A stretch of 64,000 nucleotides of DNA, taken from an uncultured Lachnospiraceae bacterium. Lineage in GTDB: Bacteria; Bacillota; Clostridia; Lachnospirales; Lachnospiraceae. The DNA lies in the NCBI GenBank assembly GCA_949949005.1, contig CATLHM010000009.1, forward strand, positions 62,001 through 126,000, written 5' to 3'. A model generated the notes under the pieces. That model did not search any database and was not told where the DNA came from. It was given only the letters and a program-made list of their open reading frames with translations. Below, piece by piece: positions 9,674 to 18,546 of the stretch. Position 1 is the stretch's first letter. The number at the start of each line of letters is the position of its first letter. The position numbers and the translations under genes were made by a program.

Positions 9674-11059
9674 ATGCTGCCAGAGAAATTTTTGACCAGA
9701 ATGGAGCAGATGCTGGGGGAAGAATACCAGGCCTTCCTTGCCAGCTATGAGCAGCCACAAACCCGGTCGCTGAGAGTGAACCTGCTAAAGGGAAGCTGTA
9801 AAAAGCTGGCAGATCAGACGGACTTTTTGACCAAGGAGATTCCTTGGGCACAGGGCGGCTTCTATTATGGCGAAGATGCCTGGCCGGGCAGGCATCCTTA
9901 CCATGAAGCGGGAGCCTACTATATCCAGGAGGCAAGCGCTATGGCTCCGGCTGCGGCTTTGGGGGCCCAGCCGGGAGAGCGGGTGTTGGATTTATGTGCC
10001 GCTCCTGGCGGAAAAAGTACCCAGATCGGGGCAGCCATGAAGGGAAAGGGGATTCTTGTGAGCAACGAGATCCAACCGACAAGAGCGAAAATCCTTTCAG
10101 AGAATATAGAGAGGATGGGAATCAGAAACAGCCTTGTGGTAAGTCATGAGCCGGCGGCGCTGGCGGAGCGCTTCCCGGGGTTTTTTGACAGAATACTGGT
10201 GGACGCCCCCTGCTCCGGAGAAGGGATGTTTCGCAAAAGCGAGCAGGCATGGAGGCAGTGGAGCCCGGAGACGGTAAAGGGATGTGCCAAACGGCAGGGG
10301 GAGATTTTAGATCAGGCGGCAAGGATGCTCAGGGAGGGCGGACGGCTCGTCTACTCCACCTGTACCTTTTCAGCGGAAGAAAACGAGGAAACAATTCTTG
10401 CCTTTCTGGAGCGTCACCCGGAGTTTGAGACACAGGAGGCAGGCCTTGATTTTTTCCCGGAGCAGGAGACATATCTTTACAGGATGGAAAAGCAGACCCC
10501 TCTTGCCGGAAGTATGCGTCTTCTGCCCCACAGAATCAAAGGGGAGGGCCATTTTCTGGCCTGCCTGCGCAGGAAAGGAAGCCGAAATGAGAGGCTTTCT
10601 TATGAGAGGGAAAAGGGGATTCCCGAAAGGGAATACAAAAGCTTTGCAGCATTTGCAGGAGAGTATCTGACAATTCCCCTACAGGGCATCTATGTGAAGT
10701 TCGGGGAACAGCTCTATCTGCTGCCCGAAGAGACCCCTTCGCTGAAAGGGCTGAAGGTTCTTCGTCCAGGACTGCACCTGGGAACGCTTAAGAAGGAGCG
10801 TTTTGAACCTTCCCATGCTCTGGCCCTTTACTTAAAGTCCCAGGAGGTTAACTGCCGGTATGAAATCTCTCTAAAGGAAGCAGAGCGGTATTTAAGGGGA
10901 GAGACTTTTCCTGCTAAGGGAGAAAAGGGCTGGTATCTGATTACGGTGGGGGATTACAGTCTGGGCTGGGGAAAGCTTTCCGGAGGGATCATGAAAAATC
11001 ATTATCCAAAGGGATTGAGAAAAAAGACAGGAGACGTTGATCATGACAGACGAGAATAA
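9674..11059 (+). CDS. rsmF: RsmB/NOP-family rRNA (cytosine-C5) methyltransferase, RsmF-like
   Basis: 461 residues. An N-terminal RNA-binding part is followed by the S-adenosylmethionine fold with LDLCAAPGGKS, the catalytic-pair motifs DAPCSGEGMF (Cys180) and STCTFSAEENE (Cys230), and a C-terminal RsmF/PUA-like region. Both cysteines needed for 5-methylcytosine formation are present, so it should be active on ribosomal RNA (or possibly tRNA). GGAGGG precedes the start. It overlaps the next gene by 17 bases. The exact target base cannot be read from sequence. Confidence 0.88.
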   Translation: MLPEKFLTRMEQMLGEEYQAFLASYEQPQTRSLRVNLLKGSCKKLADQTDFLTKEIPWAQGGFYYGEDAWPGRHPYHEAGAYYIQEASAMAPAAALGAQPGERVLDLCAAPGGKSTQIGAAMKGKGILVSNEIQPTRAKILSENIERMGIRNSLVVSHEPAALAERFPGFFDRILVDAPCSGEGMFRKSEQAWRQWSPETVKGCAKRQGEILDQAARMLREGGRLVYSTCTFSAEENEETILAFLERHPEFETQEAGLDFFPEQETYLYRMEKQTPLAGSMRLLPHRIKGEGHFLACLRRKGSRNERLSYEREKGIPEREYKSFAAFAGEYLTIPLQGIYVKFGEQLYLLPEETPSLKGLKVLRPGLHLGTLKKERFEPSHALALYLKSQEVNCRYEISLKEAERYLRGETFPAKGEKGWYLITVGDYSLGWGKLSGGIMKNHYPKGLRKKTGDVDHDRRE

Positions 11060-11399
11060 GAAAATGCTATTGGATGCAGGAATTGATTTTGACGGGATTG
11101 CCGCAAGGATTCCCTTGAAGGAGGATTTTCTTTTAAGGATGTTGAGGAAATATCCGGGCGAAACCTGCTTTGGGGATCTTGAGAAGGCAATGGAGGCAAA
11201 GGATTACGAGGAAGCCTTCCGGCATGCCCACAATTTAAAGGGGGTAACCGGAAACCTGGAGATGGTAAAGCTTCATGAGGTGACAACCAATCTTGTAGAG
11301 AAGCTCCGCGCCCATAGCTATGAGGGAGTGGAGGAGGATTTCGCTGAGATCAAAAAGGCGCATGGGAAGGCCATTGAAGGCATAGGCCGGCTGGGCTAG
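11043..11399 (+). CDS. HPt (histidine phosphotransfer) domain protein
   Basis: A 118-residue, single-domain helical protein with the HPt signature AHNLKG; His63 is the expected phosphorylation site. The ATG at 11043 is chosen because AGGAG lies 9 bases upstream; a TTG six bases earlier is too close. Such stand-alone proteins relay phosphate between hybrid kinases and response regulators. No hybrid kinase is next to it, so its partners are elsewhere in the genome. Its coding start lies within the end of the RsmF gene, which implies co-transcription. Confidence 0.85.
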   Translation: MTDENKKMLLDAGIDFDGIAARIPLKEDFLLRMLRKYPGETCFGDLEKAMEAKDYEEAFRHAHNLKGVTGNLEMVKLHEVTTNLVEKLRAHSYEGVEEDFAEIKKAHGKAIEGIGRLG

Positions 11400-11425
11400 T
11401 AAAGGCCTTGGAAATGGGGAATTGA

Positions 11426-12472
11426 ATGAAAAAGAGGTTTTGTGGATTTCTTTGCTTAGCCGCCGCCATGGTACTGTTGGGAGGATGCGGAATGAGCGGG
11501 AAAAGCGATAACATCAGTGCGGGGATGGAAGCAATCGCCGCACTGGAATATGATAATGCCCTTTTTAGTTTTGCCGCCGCAAGAGAAGCGGGGGAGGATT
11601 TACGCCGCATTAACCGTGGGGAAGGCATAGCCTATCTTGGAAAGACCATGTATGCCGAAGCGGCTCAGGCTTTCGAGACAGCGCTGGCCTACAGCGACGG
11701 CAGGGTAAACAGTATGGATTATGATATTAATTATTACCTTGCCACAGCCTATTACAAGCAGGGAGATATGCAGAAGGCGATTGATGTTTATAATGCCATT
11801 CTTGCCTTGAAGGACGGGGAGAAGGACGCCTATTATCTTCGCGGAGCAATCTGGGCGGAGCAGGGAAACCTAGAGCTGGCAACGGCAGATTTTGATAAGG
11901 CCATCTCTCTGGACAAGTCGGATTATGACCGTCTGATTGATATCTACTGTGTTCTTGCGGAACATGGCTACAAAGATACCGGTCTGACCTATCTGCAAAG
12001 CGCCATAGATGCAGGAACCAAGGACATGACCAACTACGAGAAGGGGCGTATCTGCTATTATCTGGAGGATTACGAAAATGCCCGGAATTATCTGGAGAAG
12101 GCCCGGGACGAGGGGGGCTATGAGGCAATTCTTTTCCTGGGAAAAACCTATGAGACTCTTGGGGATAATAATTATGCCATCAGCGTTTACAGTACCTTTT
12201 TGGAAAGCGGGGAGCCCAACGCCCAGATACTGAACCAGTTGGGGCTTTGCAGGATGCAGACAGGTGACTATCAGGGGGCTTTGACGGCTTTTCAGACAGC
12301 CAAGAACATAGAGGATAACGGGATGATGCAGGTTCTTCGGATGAATGAGATCGTGGCTTATGAAAGGCTCCATGACTTCAAACAGGCCGCATCTCTGATG
12401 AGCAGCTACTTAAACAGTTATCCTGACGACCAGGCTGCCCAGCGGGAATATGAATTTTTGCAGACAAGATAA
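11426..12472 (+). CDS. TPR-repeat lipoprotein
   Basis: 348 residues with a lipoprotein signal peptide (basic start, hydrophobic core, LLGGC box with Cys21 as the lipid-bearing residue), followed by about eight tetratricopeptide-like helix pairs (for example AYYKQGDMQKAIDVYN and YYLRGAIWAEQGNLELA). It should be tethered outside the membrane and act as a protein-protein interaction scaffold. It lies 26 bases after the HPt gene in the same direction. Its binding partner is unknown. Confidence 0.85.
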   Translation: MKKRFCGFLCLAAAMVLLGGCGMSGKSDNISAGMEAIAALEYDNALFSFAAAREAGEDLRRINRGEGIAYLGKTMYAEAAQAFETALAYSDGRVNSMDYDINYYLATAYYKQGDMQKAIDVYNAILALKDGEKDAYYLRGAIWAEQGNLELATADFDKAISLDKSDYDRLIDIYCVLAEHGYKDTGLTYLQSAIDAGTKDMTNYEKGRICYYLEDYENARNYLEKARDEGGYEAILFLGKTYETLGDNNYAISVYSTFLESGEPNAQILNQLGLCRMQTGDYQGALTAFQTAKNIEDNGMMQVLRMNEIVAYERLHDFKQAASLMSSYLNSYPDDQAAQREYEFLQTR

Positions 12473-12566
12473 AAGGTTACAGGGAAGCTGTAAGCGGAAA
12501 AAGAACGGAAAAATGTGTGGAAAAGGGCGCTGTGACAATTGGTGGCAGCGCAGAAACGGGGAAATT

Positions 12567-13502
12567 ATGATAAATAAACTGATTGCTAACATCAAAAAGA
12601 CAGGCGCACCCATCGTTGCAGGGCTTGACCCCATGATGAAGTTCGTGCCGGAGCATATTCAGCAGAAAGCTTTTCAGGAATACGGGGAGACCCTGGAGGG
12701 GGCCGCAGAGGCAATCTGGCAGTTTAATAAGGGAATTGTGGATCACATTTATGATATTGTCCCGGCAGTGAAGCCTCAGATCGCCATGTATGAGCAGTTT
12801 GGAATCCCGGGCCTTGTTACCTTTAAGAAAACCGTGGATTACTGCAAGGAAAAAGGGCTTGTGGTGATCGGGGACATCAAAAGAGGAGACATCGGCTCCA
12901 CCTCCGAGGCCTATGCGGTGGGCCATCTGGGAAGGGTGCAGGTGGGAAGCAAATCCTGGTGCGGCTTTGACGAGGATTTTGCCACGGTGAACCCTTACCT
13001 TGGTTCGGACGGCGTGAAGCCCTTCCTCAAGGTGTGTGAGGAGGAAAAGAAGGGGATCTTTGTGCTGGTGAAAACCTCCAACCCCAGCAGCGGGGAGCTG
13101 CAGGACCGGCTGATCGCCGATGCGGGAAACAGACCGCTCTATGAGATCGTGGGCGAGCAGGTAAACGGATGGGCCGGGGAACATATGGGAGAAGCCTACA
13201 GCTACGTGGGGGCCGTGGTGGGGGCAACCTACCCGGAGATGGGGAAAACCCTGCGCAGGATCATGCCGAAGAGCTACATTCTGGTGCCCGGCTATGGGGC
13301 CCAGGGCGGAAAGGGCAAGGATCTGGTTCACTTTTTTAACGAGGACGGCCTTGGAGCAATTGTCAACTCCTCCCGGGGAATTATCGCCGCGTATCAGCAG
13401 GAAAAGTACGCCTCCTTTGGCCCGGAGGGCTTTGGGGAAGCGGCCCGCCGGGCGGTGGAGGATATGAGAGAGGACATCCGGCAGGCCTTAGAGAGCAGGT
13501 AA
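12567..13502 (+). CDS. pyrF: Orotidine 5'-phosphate decarboxylase (type 2)
   Basis: 311 residues, the length of the longer type 2 PyrF group. The active-site strand (VVIGDIKRGDIGST, with the catalytic Lys-Asp pair), the phosphate-binding LVPGYGAQGG loop and AGLDPMMK near the start are all present. The enzyme converts OMP to UMP, the last step of pyrimidine synthesis, in the cytosol. The frame is open upstream, but the ATG at 12567 gives the conserved N terminus; its ribosome site (GGGGA) is weak. No other pyr gene adjoins it here; the AEC carrier starts 3 bases later. Confidence 0.93.
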   Translation: MINKLIANIKKTGAPIVAGLDPMMKFVPEHIQQKAFQEYGETLEGAAEAIWQFNKGIVDHIYDIVPAVKPQIAMYEQFGIPGLVTFKKTVDYCKEKGLVVIGDIKRGDIGSTSEAYAVGHLGRVQVGSKSWCGFDEDFATVNPYLGSDGVKPFLKVCEEEKKGIFVLVKTSNPSSGELQDRLIADAGNRPLYEIVGEQVNGWAGEHMGEAYSYVGAVVGATYPEMGKTLRRIMPKSYILVPGYGAQGGKGKDLVHFFNEDGLGAIVNSSRGIIAAYQQEKYASFGPEGFGEAARRAVEDMREDIRQALESR

Positions 13503-13505
13503 AAA

Positions 13506-14447
13506 ATGCAATACTTTATCATATCGTTTCAGATCATTTTTCCGATTTTGTTTTTCATGGCGCTGGGAATCCTGATCCGGCAGGCGAAACTGGTCAGCGA
13601 GGATGCGTTTGGCCAGATCAACAAGCTGGTCTTCCGGGTCTTCCTTCCGATTAAGCTGTTTTTGGAAATCTATCAGTCAGACTTCGGCAGCGTGTTTCAG
13701 CCGAAGCTGATTCTGTACGGGCTGTTGACCGTGCTGGCAATCTATGCCCTGTCCTGGGTGATTGTGGGGCGCTTTGTAAAAGACAGGAGCGACGCCCCTA
13801 CCCTGACCCAGATGATCTACCGGAGCAACTATGTCCTTTTCGGGCTGTCCATTGCAGAAAACATGTATCCCGGCCAGAATTTGAGCGTGATCTCCGTGAT
13901 GGCGGCCTTTGTGGTACCCACCTTTAATATTCTTGCCGTCATCCTGTTCGAGGTGTACCGGGGTGGGGAGAAGCTTTCCATTCCCCATCTCCTGAAAGGA
14001 ATCGCCAAAAATTCCCTGGTGATCGGAAGCGTTCTCGGACTGCTGGCCAAAGCCATTGGCATCGGGCTTCCGTCCCTTGTGCAAAAGCCGCTGACGGATT
14101 TAGGGGCCATCGCAACGCCTTTGGCGATCCTGTGCGTGGGAGCCACCCTGACCTTCGATGCCCTGAAAAAATACAAAAAATATCTTATTCTGGCAACCAC
14201 GGGCCGGCTGGTGGTGGTACCGGCAATTTTTCTCGGGTTGTCCGTTGCGCTGGGATTTCGGGGAATCGAGCTGGCCGGGCTTTTCCTGATCTATGCCTCC
14301 CCGGTGGCAAGCTCCTCCTTCCCCATGGCAAGAGAGCTTGACGGCAACGGCGAGCTGGCCGGGCTGGGGGTTGCCACAAGCAATGTGGCCTGCCTGCTTA
14401 CCATGTTTTTGTGGATTACGCTGCTAAAGTATTTTGGGCTTTGTTAG
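13506..14447 (+). CDS. AEC (auxin efflux carrier) family transporter
   Basis: 313 residues with about ten predicted membrane helices split into two halves by a short central loop, as in bacterial AEC permeases that move malate, malonate or other organic acids. Conserved helix breakers (YRSNYVLFG and the late ASPVASSSFPMA) are visible. It begins three bases after the pyrF stop codon and so is probably in the same transcript. Substrate not deducible. Confidence 0.85.
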   Translation: MQYFIISFQIIFPILFFMALGILIRQAKLVSEDAFGQINKLVFRVFLPIKLFLEIYQSDFGSVFQPKLILYGLLTVLAIYALSWVIVGRFVKDRSDAPTLTQMIYRSNYVLFGLSIAENMYPGQNLSVISVMAAFVVPTFNILAVILFEVYRGGEKLSIPHLLKGIAKNSLVIGSVLGLLAKAIGIGLPSLVQKPLTDLGAIATPLAILCVGATLTFDALKKYKKYLILATTGRLVVVPAIFLGLSVALGFRGIELAGLFLIYASPVASSSFPMARELDGNGELAGLGVATSNVACLLTMFLWITLLKYFGLC

Positions 14448-14475
14448 AAATGATGGATGGAAAGACGGTGAATGA

Positions 14476-14928
14476 ATGATTTATATTTATACAGTAAAAA
14501 GGGATTCTGAGGATTGGATTCTTCGGAATGACTGGTATTTTAATTTGTATACATGTAATCAGAAGTTTACGGAAGAGGAAAAAAGTATTGTCAGAAAGCT
14601 GGATAGGGCAATCGTGTCGGATGACATGCGTATTGAGACAAAGTATGGGCTGGGAACTGTGAGGAATCTTTCCAGCGGATGCAAGACCTGTCTGAATATT
14701 ATAAAAAATCCGGGGAAAACGGTAAGTGTGGAGGAATGCGGCGCTAATGTGCTGGATTTCGTTTTTCAATTGGATGAAATCCACATCTATATGAGCAGGC
14801 CTGAGAGGTTTCATATCAGGGAAGAAGTAGAAATTTGCTTTAATGAGAAAGATATTGTGTTCGGGCGCAGAGGATATGAAAACTGGTGGTCAGAGGAATA
14901 TGCAAGGAGGGCTGAGAGTGATCTATGA
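14476..14928 (+). CDS. DUF4869-like protein, first gene of a three-gene island
   Basis: 150 residues, no membrane segment. The pattern of an aromatic N terminus (WYFN), LGTV, a SSGCKTCLNI core, a CGANVLDFVFQL helix and a beta-rich end matches my recollection of DUF4869, a family of unknown role in clostridia. Base composition is more AT-rich than in the pyrF region. It overlaps the next gene by 11 bases, so the two are made together. The family assignment is from memory and should be treated as likely, not certain. Confidence 0.6.
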   Translation: MIYIYTVKRDSEDWILRNDWYFNLYTCNQKFTEEEKSIVRKLDRAIVSDDMRIETKYGLGTVRNLSSGCKTCLNIIKNPGKTVSVEECGANVLDFVFQLDEIHIYMSRPERFHIREEVEICFNEKDIVFGRRGYENWWSEEYARRAESDL

Positions 14929-15325
14929 TTTAATTGAATTTCAGGCATTCCCCTTTTCTTACAGCCTCAGGTTTGAAGACAGGGTTACTCTGGTACGGGG
15001 AGACAGCGCTACGGGTAAGACTTTCCTGTATCAGATGCTGGAGGATTTGCGGATGACAAAGGAATATGAGGCGATCAGGCTTTTTAATTACAAAACGGAC
15101 AATTTCCACAGTAGTCTGGCAAAAATGCAAAAGAGCTTTATTGTTATAGATAATGCAGACACGATTTTGAATGAAGAGGATCGAAAGTTTATTAATTTTG
15201 AACACAGTAATCAATATATGCTCTTTTTAAGAAATTGTGATGGACTGAATCTTTCGGCGGGAAGCTTTATGGTTTTGTGTGAAAAGGGAAAGCAGATTAC
15301 GTTGGAGAGGGAGATAAAATTTTAA
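14918..15325 (+). CDS. Small P-loop ATPase-like protein
   Basis: A 135-residue protein. The GTG at 14918 is chosen as start because AAGGAGG lies 7 bases upstream; earlier ATGs in the frame have no such site. It has a clear Walker A motif, GDSATGKT (residues 28-35), and a Walker B-like strand FIVIDNAD (Asp78). There are no ABC signature or sensor motifs, so it is far smaller than normal AAA or ABC ATPases. It overlaps the DUF4869-like gene and is followed 10 bases later by the TOPRIM-like gene. ATP binding is well supported; the role is unknown. Confidence 0.7.
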   Translation: MIYDLIEFQAFPFSYSLRFEDRVTLVRGDSATGKTFLYQMLEDLRMTKEYEAIRLFNYKTDNFHSSLAKMQKSFIVIDNADTILNEEDRKFINFEHSNQYMLFLRNCDGLNLSAGSFMVLCEKGKQITLEREIKF

Positions 15326-15335
15326 AGGTATAAAG

Positions 15336-16013
15336 ATGGATTATTTGTGGACAGAAGATACAGGCGCAGGATTTCATTACTGGCAGCTTGTAAATGAGTA
15401 TTTGTTTGGAAATACTTTGCGGGTCGAGAGTAAAGGAAGTAATCAGGGGATACTGGATGCAGTGAGAGAGTTAAAGCCTTTGGAAAAGGACAGATATTTT
15501 ATAGCCTTTGACATTGTTTATGATAACATGGATATTATGAACAAATATTTGGAATTGCGGGAACTCGCAGAAAGATATGAGGAACAAATCTGGATGCTTG
15601 ATATGACATGCTTTGAGTATGTGATTTTAAGCTTTTGTAATTTGATTGAATGGACAGGAACGAATAAAAAAGATAAGATTGCCATGAGAGAAAGGATTTT
15701 ACGGGCATTCAGTGCGCATAGGATAGATATTGACTGTATTTATGACGCTGCTACTTTGCACTATTTGATGGGATTTAAACGTTATTCTACAGAGAAGGTA
15801 CTGAAATCCATAACCATGGAACTGACGGAAAATGATGAGTGGTCAGTGAAGGGAGAGCAGATGGGGCGGTGCTGGTATAAGGACTGCTGCGTGAGAAGTG
15901 ACGAAAGACGTGTCAAATGCCATATGACGGAGGGAAAGTCAGGCGCGGATAAAATTATGGAGTTGCTGAGAGATCAGGAAACACAAAGAATTACAGAGTG
16001 CATGAGAAAGTAA
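15336..16013 (+). CDS. TOPRIM-like protein of unknown function
   Basis: 225 residues, soluble. The order of an early acidic motif (WTEDTGAG, Glu7-Asp8), a VESKGSNQG turn, a buried strand ending in acidic residues (FIAFDIVYDN, Asp59 and Asp63) and a later helix with FEYVILSF resembles the TOPRIM nuclease layout (Glu, then D-x-D region, then Glu) of OLD, DUF4435 and PARIS AriB proteins. This is a pattern judgement, not a family match. It follows the P-loop gene after 10 bases, so the pair could be a split ATPase-nuclease. An unrelated fold cannot be excluded. Confidence 0.5.
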   Translation: MDYLWTEDTGAGFHYWQLVNEYLFGNTLRVESKGSNQGILDAVRELKPLEKDRYFIAFDIVYDNMDIMNKYLELRELAERYEEQIWMLDMTCFEYVILSFCNLIEWTGTNKKDKIAMRERILRAFSAHRIDIDCIYDAATLHYLMGFKRYSTEKVLKSITMELTENDEWSVKGEQMGRCWYKDCCVRSDERRVKCHMTEGKSGADKIMELLRDQETQRITECMRK

Positions 16014-16235
16014 CAGGCATTAAATCAGCGGACGCAAATGTTTATTGACGGGAATAAACGAGTGGCGCAGTTGATGGCAAATAAAGTGCTTATTGAAAAT
16101 AATGTGGGAATATTTCAGATACCGATTGAAAAACTTGAGGAGTTCAAGGGAATGCTGATCGAATTTTACGAAACGGGCGATGACAGAAAGATTGTTGGAT
16201 TTATGAGAGAATTTTGCATTAGACGGGTGCGGTAA
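16014..16235 (+). pseudogene. Fic-domain fragment (C-terminal remnant)
   Basis: The 74 codons after the previous stop, in the same frame, encode FIDGNKRVAQLMANKVLIEN and a FYETGD-type end, the catalytic-loop and following helices of Fic/DOC proteins that AMPylate or otherwise modify targets. The usual His of HxFxDGN is Gln here and the N-terminal two thirds are missing. It is therefore a broken gene. The only plausible start is ATG 16038, without a ribosome site. Confidence 0.6.
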
Positions 16236-16274
16236 AAAAGAAGGTCACCAAATCTGACAGGAAGCCATAACAGA

Positions 16275-16317
16275 CATCAAAATGTAAATCGCTGCTACAA
16301 AAATTTACATTTTGATG
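16275..16317 (+). terminator. Hairpin: terminator of the island and/or response-regulator site
   Basis: CATCAAAATGTAAAT (16275-16289) and its perfect complement (16303-16317) enclose a 13-base loop and are followed by a run of seven T. The shape is that of an intrinsic terminator. The arms also contain the 11-mer TTTACATTTTG in both orientations, which recurs before the lipoprotein gene at 18558, so the site may double as an operator for the response regulator encoded next. Confidence 0.6.
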
Positions 16318-16437
16318 CTTTTTTTCTGCTTTCTTTATGTTACCATAGGTGCATAATACGGGAAAGTGCGTTTGCCCAAGATAGATTGAGAAGTACGGCA
16401 AGAGAATTTGCCGTTACCATATATGAGGATGGGTGCC

Positions 16438-17133
16438 ATGAAAACAAAAATTTTGGTAGTGGAGGACGACAGTTCTATCTCGGAGCTGATCTGTATGAAT
16501 CTGGAGGCGGCAGGCTATGAGCCGCTTCCCTTTACGGACGGGCTCCTGGCGGAGCGGTTTTTGAAGGAGATCAGCCTGAATGAGCCGGAAAGCGCAGGAA
16601 TGGAGGCGCCGGCCCTTGCCCTGGTGGATGTGATGCTGCCAGGCAAGGACGGTTTTGAACTGATGGAGGATTTTCAGAGGGCCGGGATTCCGGTGATCTA
16701 TCTGACGGCAAAGGACGATGTGCTCTCCAAGGTGCATGGACTTAAGGCCGGGGCGGAGGATTATATCGTGAAGCCTTTTGAGGTGTTAGAGCTTTTAGTG
16801 CGCATGGAAAAGGTGCTCAAAAGGACAGGGCGGAGCCGGAAGATCATTCAGATACAGGATGTGACCATTGACCTAGCACAGCACAGCGTGAGCAAAAACG
16901 GGGAGAGGGTAGCGCTAAAGCCTCTGGAATATGAGCTTTTAGTCACGCTGGCAGGCAGCAGGAACGTGGCCTTTTCCAGGGAAGAGCTTTTAAACCGGAT
17001 CTGGGGGACTGATTATGTGGGAGAGACCCGGACAGTGGACGTACATATCGGGCAGCTTCGCAAGAAGCTGGGATTTCACAAGGTGATACGGACGATTTCC
17101 AAGACAGGCTATCGGCTGGAGGATTTGGAGTAA
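16438..17133 (+). CDS. OmpR/PhoB-family response regulator
   Basis: 231 residues. The receiver domain (residues 1-120) has the acidic pocket near the start (VVEDD), phospho-acceptor Asp64 (LVDVMLPGKDGFE), Thr of YLTAK and Lys of VKPFE. The C-terminal winged helix (about 130-228) has ALKPLEYELL and RTVDVHIGQLRKKLG. The start at 16438 is preferred because GAGGA precedes it; three upstream ATGs in the frame are weaker. It is one base ahead of the sensor kinase gene. The target is probably the lipoprotein gene at 18666, and its own promoter. Confidence 0.92.
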   Translation: MKTKILVVEDDSSISELICMNLEAAGYEPLPFTDGLLAERFLKEISLNEPESAGMEAPALALVDVMLPGKDGFELMEDFQRAGIPVIYLTAKDDVLSKVHGLKAGAEDYIVKPFEVLELLVRMEKVLKRTGRSRKIIQIQDVTIDLAQHSVSKNGERVALKPLEYELLVTLAGSRNVAFSREELLNRIWGTDYVGETRTVDVHIGQLRKKLGFHKVIRTISKTGYRLEDLE

Positions 17134-18516
17134 ATGAAGCTTTGGATCAAATTAGCGCTTACCACGGTTCTGGTACTTCTCGCCGCCACCCTTTCCACCG
17201 GAGCGGCGGTGATCTACCAGGCTCTTTTGTATAATCAGGAAAAAACCATGGAGAGCGGCCGCCAGCAGCTCTCCTCAACGGCTTATGCCCTTGCGAGGGA
17301 GCTGGAAAACGGCCCGCTGAAGGGGTACAGCCAGGCCACCAAGAATTCCTACATTAATTATACCATGAAGAAGTTCGGGGTATCCGAATATATCCTCATT
17401 GAGGACGGAAAGGTTCTTTGCAACATGACGCCCTTTGAACTGGCAGATGCCGGGGATGAAAGGTGGAGGCAGGAGGGAGGCTACAGCATCATCCAAAAAA
17501 GACAGGAGCAGTATATCCTGATCGGAGGGCAGGCCGTACCTACCTCGGATAAAAGCTCCTACACGCTTGTGCGGGTGCAGGATATATCCGGCCTCTATCA
17601 GGACATGAAGAGGCAAATGGTTTTTGGCCTCTGGATTCTGGCAGGTGCGGCCGGAGTGGCCATGGTTCTCATTTTTTTGTTGACCAGGCGGATCCTGCGG
17701 CCTCTGCGGGAGCTCCAAAAAGCGGCAACCGACATCAGCGAAGGAGATCTTGGGCGCAGGGCACATGTGCGGACCAAGGACGAGATTGCAGTGGTGGCCA
17801 GGGCCTTTAACCGTATGGCGGAGAGGGTCGAGAGCCAGGTGACGGAGCTTTCCCGGGTTTCCGAGCAGCGCAGGCAGATGCTGGGCAGCCTGACCCACGA
17901 GCTGAAAACGCCCATGACCTCCATCATCGGCTACTCCGATACCCTGCTCCACGTAAACGTCAAGAAGGAACAAAGAGAGCGGGCGCTCTGGCATATCAGG
18001 GAGGAATGCAGCCGGTTGGAGCGGCTCAGCAGCAAGCTCATGAACCTTATGGGCTTATACGAAAATGACAGTATTTCCATGGAGGAAATTTCTATGGAAA
18101 CCCTTTTTCACCGGGTGGCTCAGATGGAGAAATACCATTTGGAGCAGATGGGTATGACGCTGGAAGTTACCTGCTCTATGGGAAAAAGAAGAGTGGACAG
18201 GGATTTGTTTGAAAGCCTTTTGGTCAATCTCATCGACAATGGCGCAAAGGCCAGCAGGGAGGGAGATAAAATCTTCCTGGAATCTGAGAAAAACCGGATC
18301 ACGGTGCGGGATCAGGGCTGCGGGATCCCGGAGGAGGAAATCGGCAGGGTCACGGAGGCTTTCTATATGGTGGATAAGGCCCGAAGCCGCAAGGCGGGTG
18401 GCTGCGGCCTGGGGCTGGCGCTCTGCGTCATGATCGCCCGGCTCCACGGGGCCAGGCTGGAGATTGAGAGCAAGGTAGGACAGGGGACGGCGGTCTCGGT
18501 GATTTTTCCGGATTGA
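17134..18516 (+). CDS. Membrane sensor histidine kinase
   Basis: 460 residues: membrane helix (about 5-28), external sensor domain (about 30-165), second helix (about 168-188), HAMP linker, HisKA dimer region with His255 in LTHELKTPMTS, and an ATPase domain with N-box NLIDNGAKAS, G1 DQGCGIP and G2 GGCGLGLA. All catalytic elements are intact. It starts directly after the response regulator stop, so the pair is co-expressed. The signal sensed is unknown; the downstream lipoprotein may be an accessory or target. Confidence 0.92.
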   Translation: MKLWIKLALTTVLVLLAATLSTGAAVIYQALLYNQEKTMESGRQQLSSTAYALARELENGPLKGYSQATKNSYINYTMKKFGVSEYILIEDGKVLCNMTPFELADAGDERWRQEGGYSIIQKRQEQYILIGGQAVPTSDKSSYTLVRVQDISGLYQDMKRQMVFGLWILAGAAGVAMVLIFLLTRRILRPLRELQKAATDISEGDLGRRAHVRTKDEIAVVARAFNRMAERVESQVTELSRVSEQRRQMLGSLTHELKTPMTSIIGYSDTLLHVNVKKEQRERALWHIREECSRLERLSSKLMNLMGLYENDSISMEEISMETLFHRVAQMEKYHLEQMGMTLEVTCSMGKRRVDRDLFESLLVNLIDNGAKASREGDKIFLESEKNRITVRDQGCGIPEEEIGRVTEAFYMVDKARSRKAGGCGLGLALCVMIARLHGARLEIESKVGQGTAVSVIFPD

Positions 18517-18546
18517 GATACACGCAGATGCAGGTTAGCAGGGAAA

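Noticed and set aside
12477..13331. Long frame opposite pyrF
   Set aside because: Mirror of a GC-rich coding region; His/Pro-rich, no domain, no start site.
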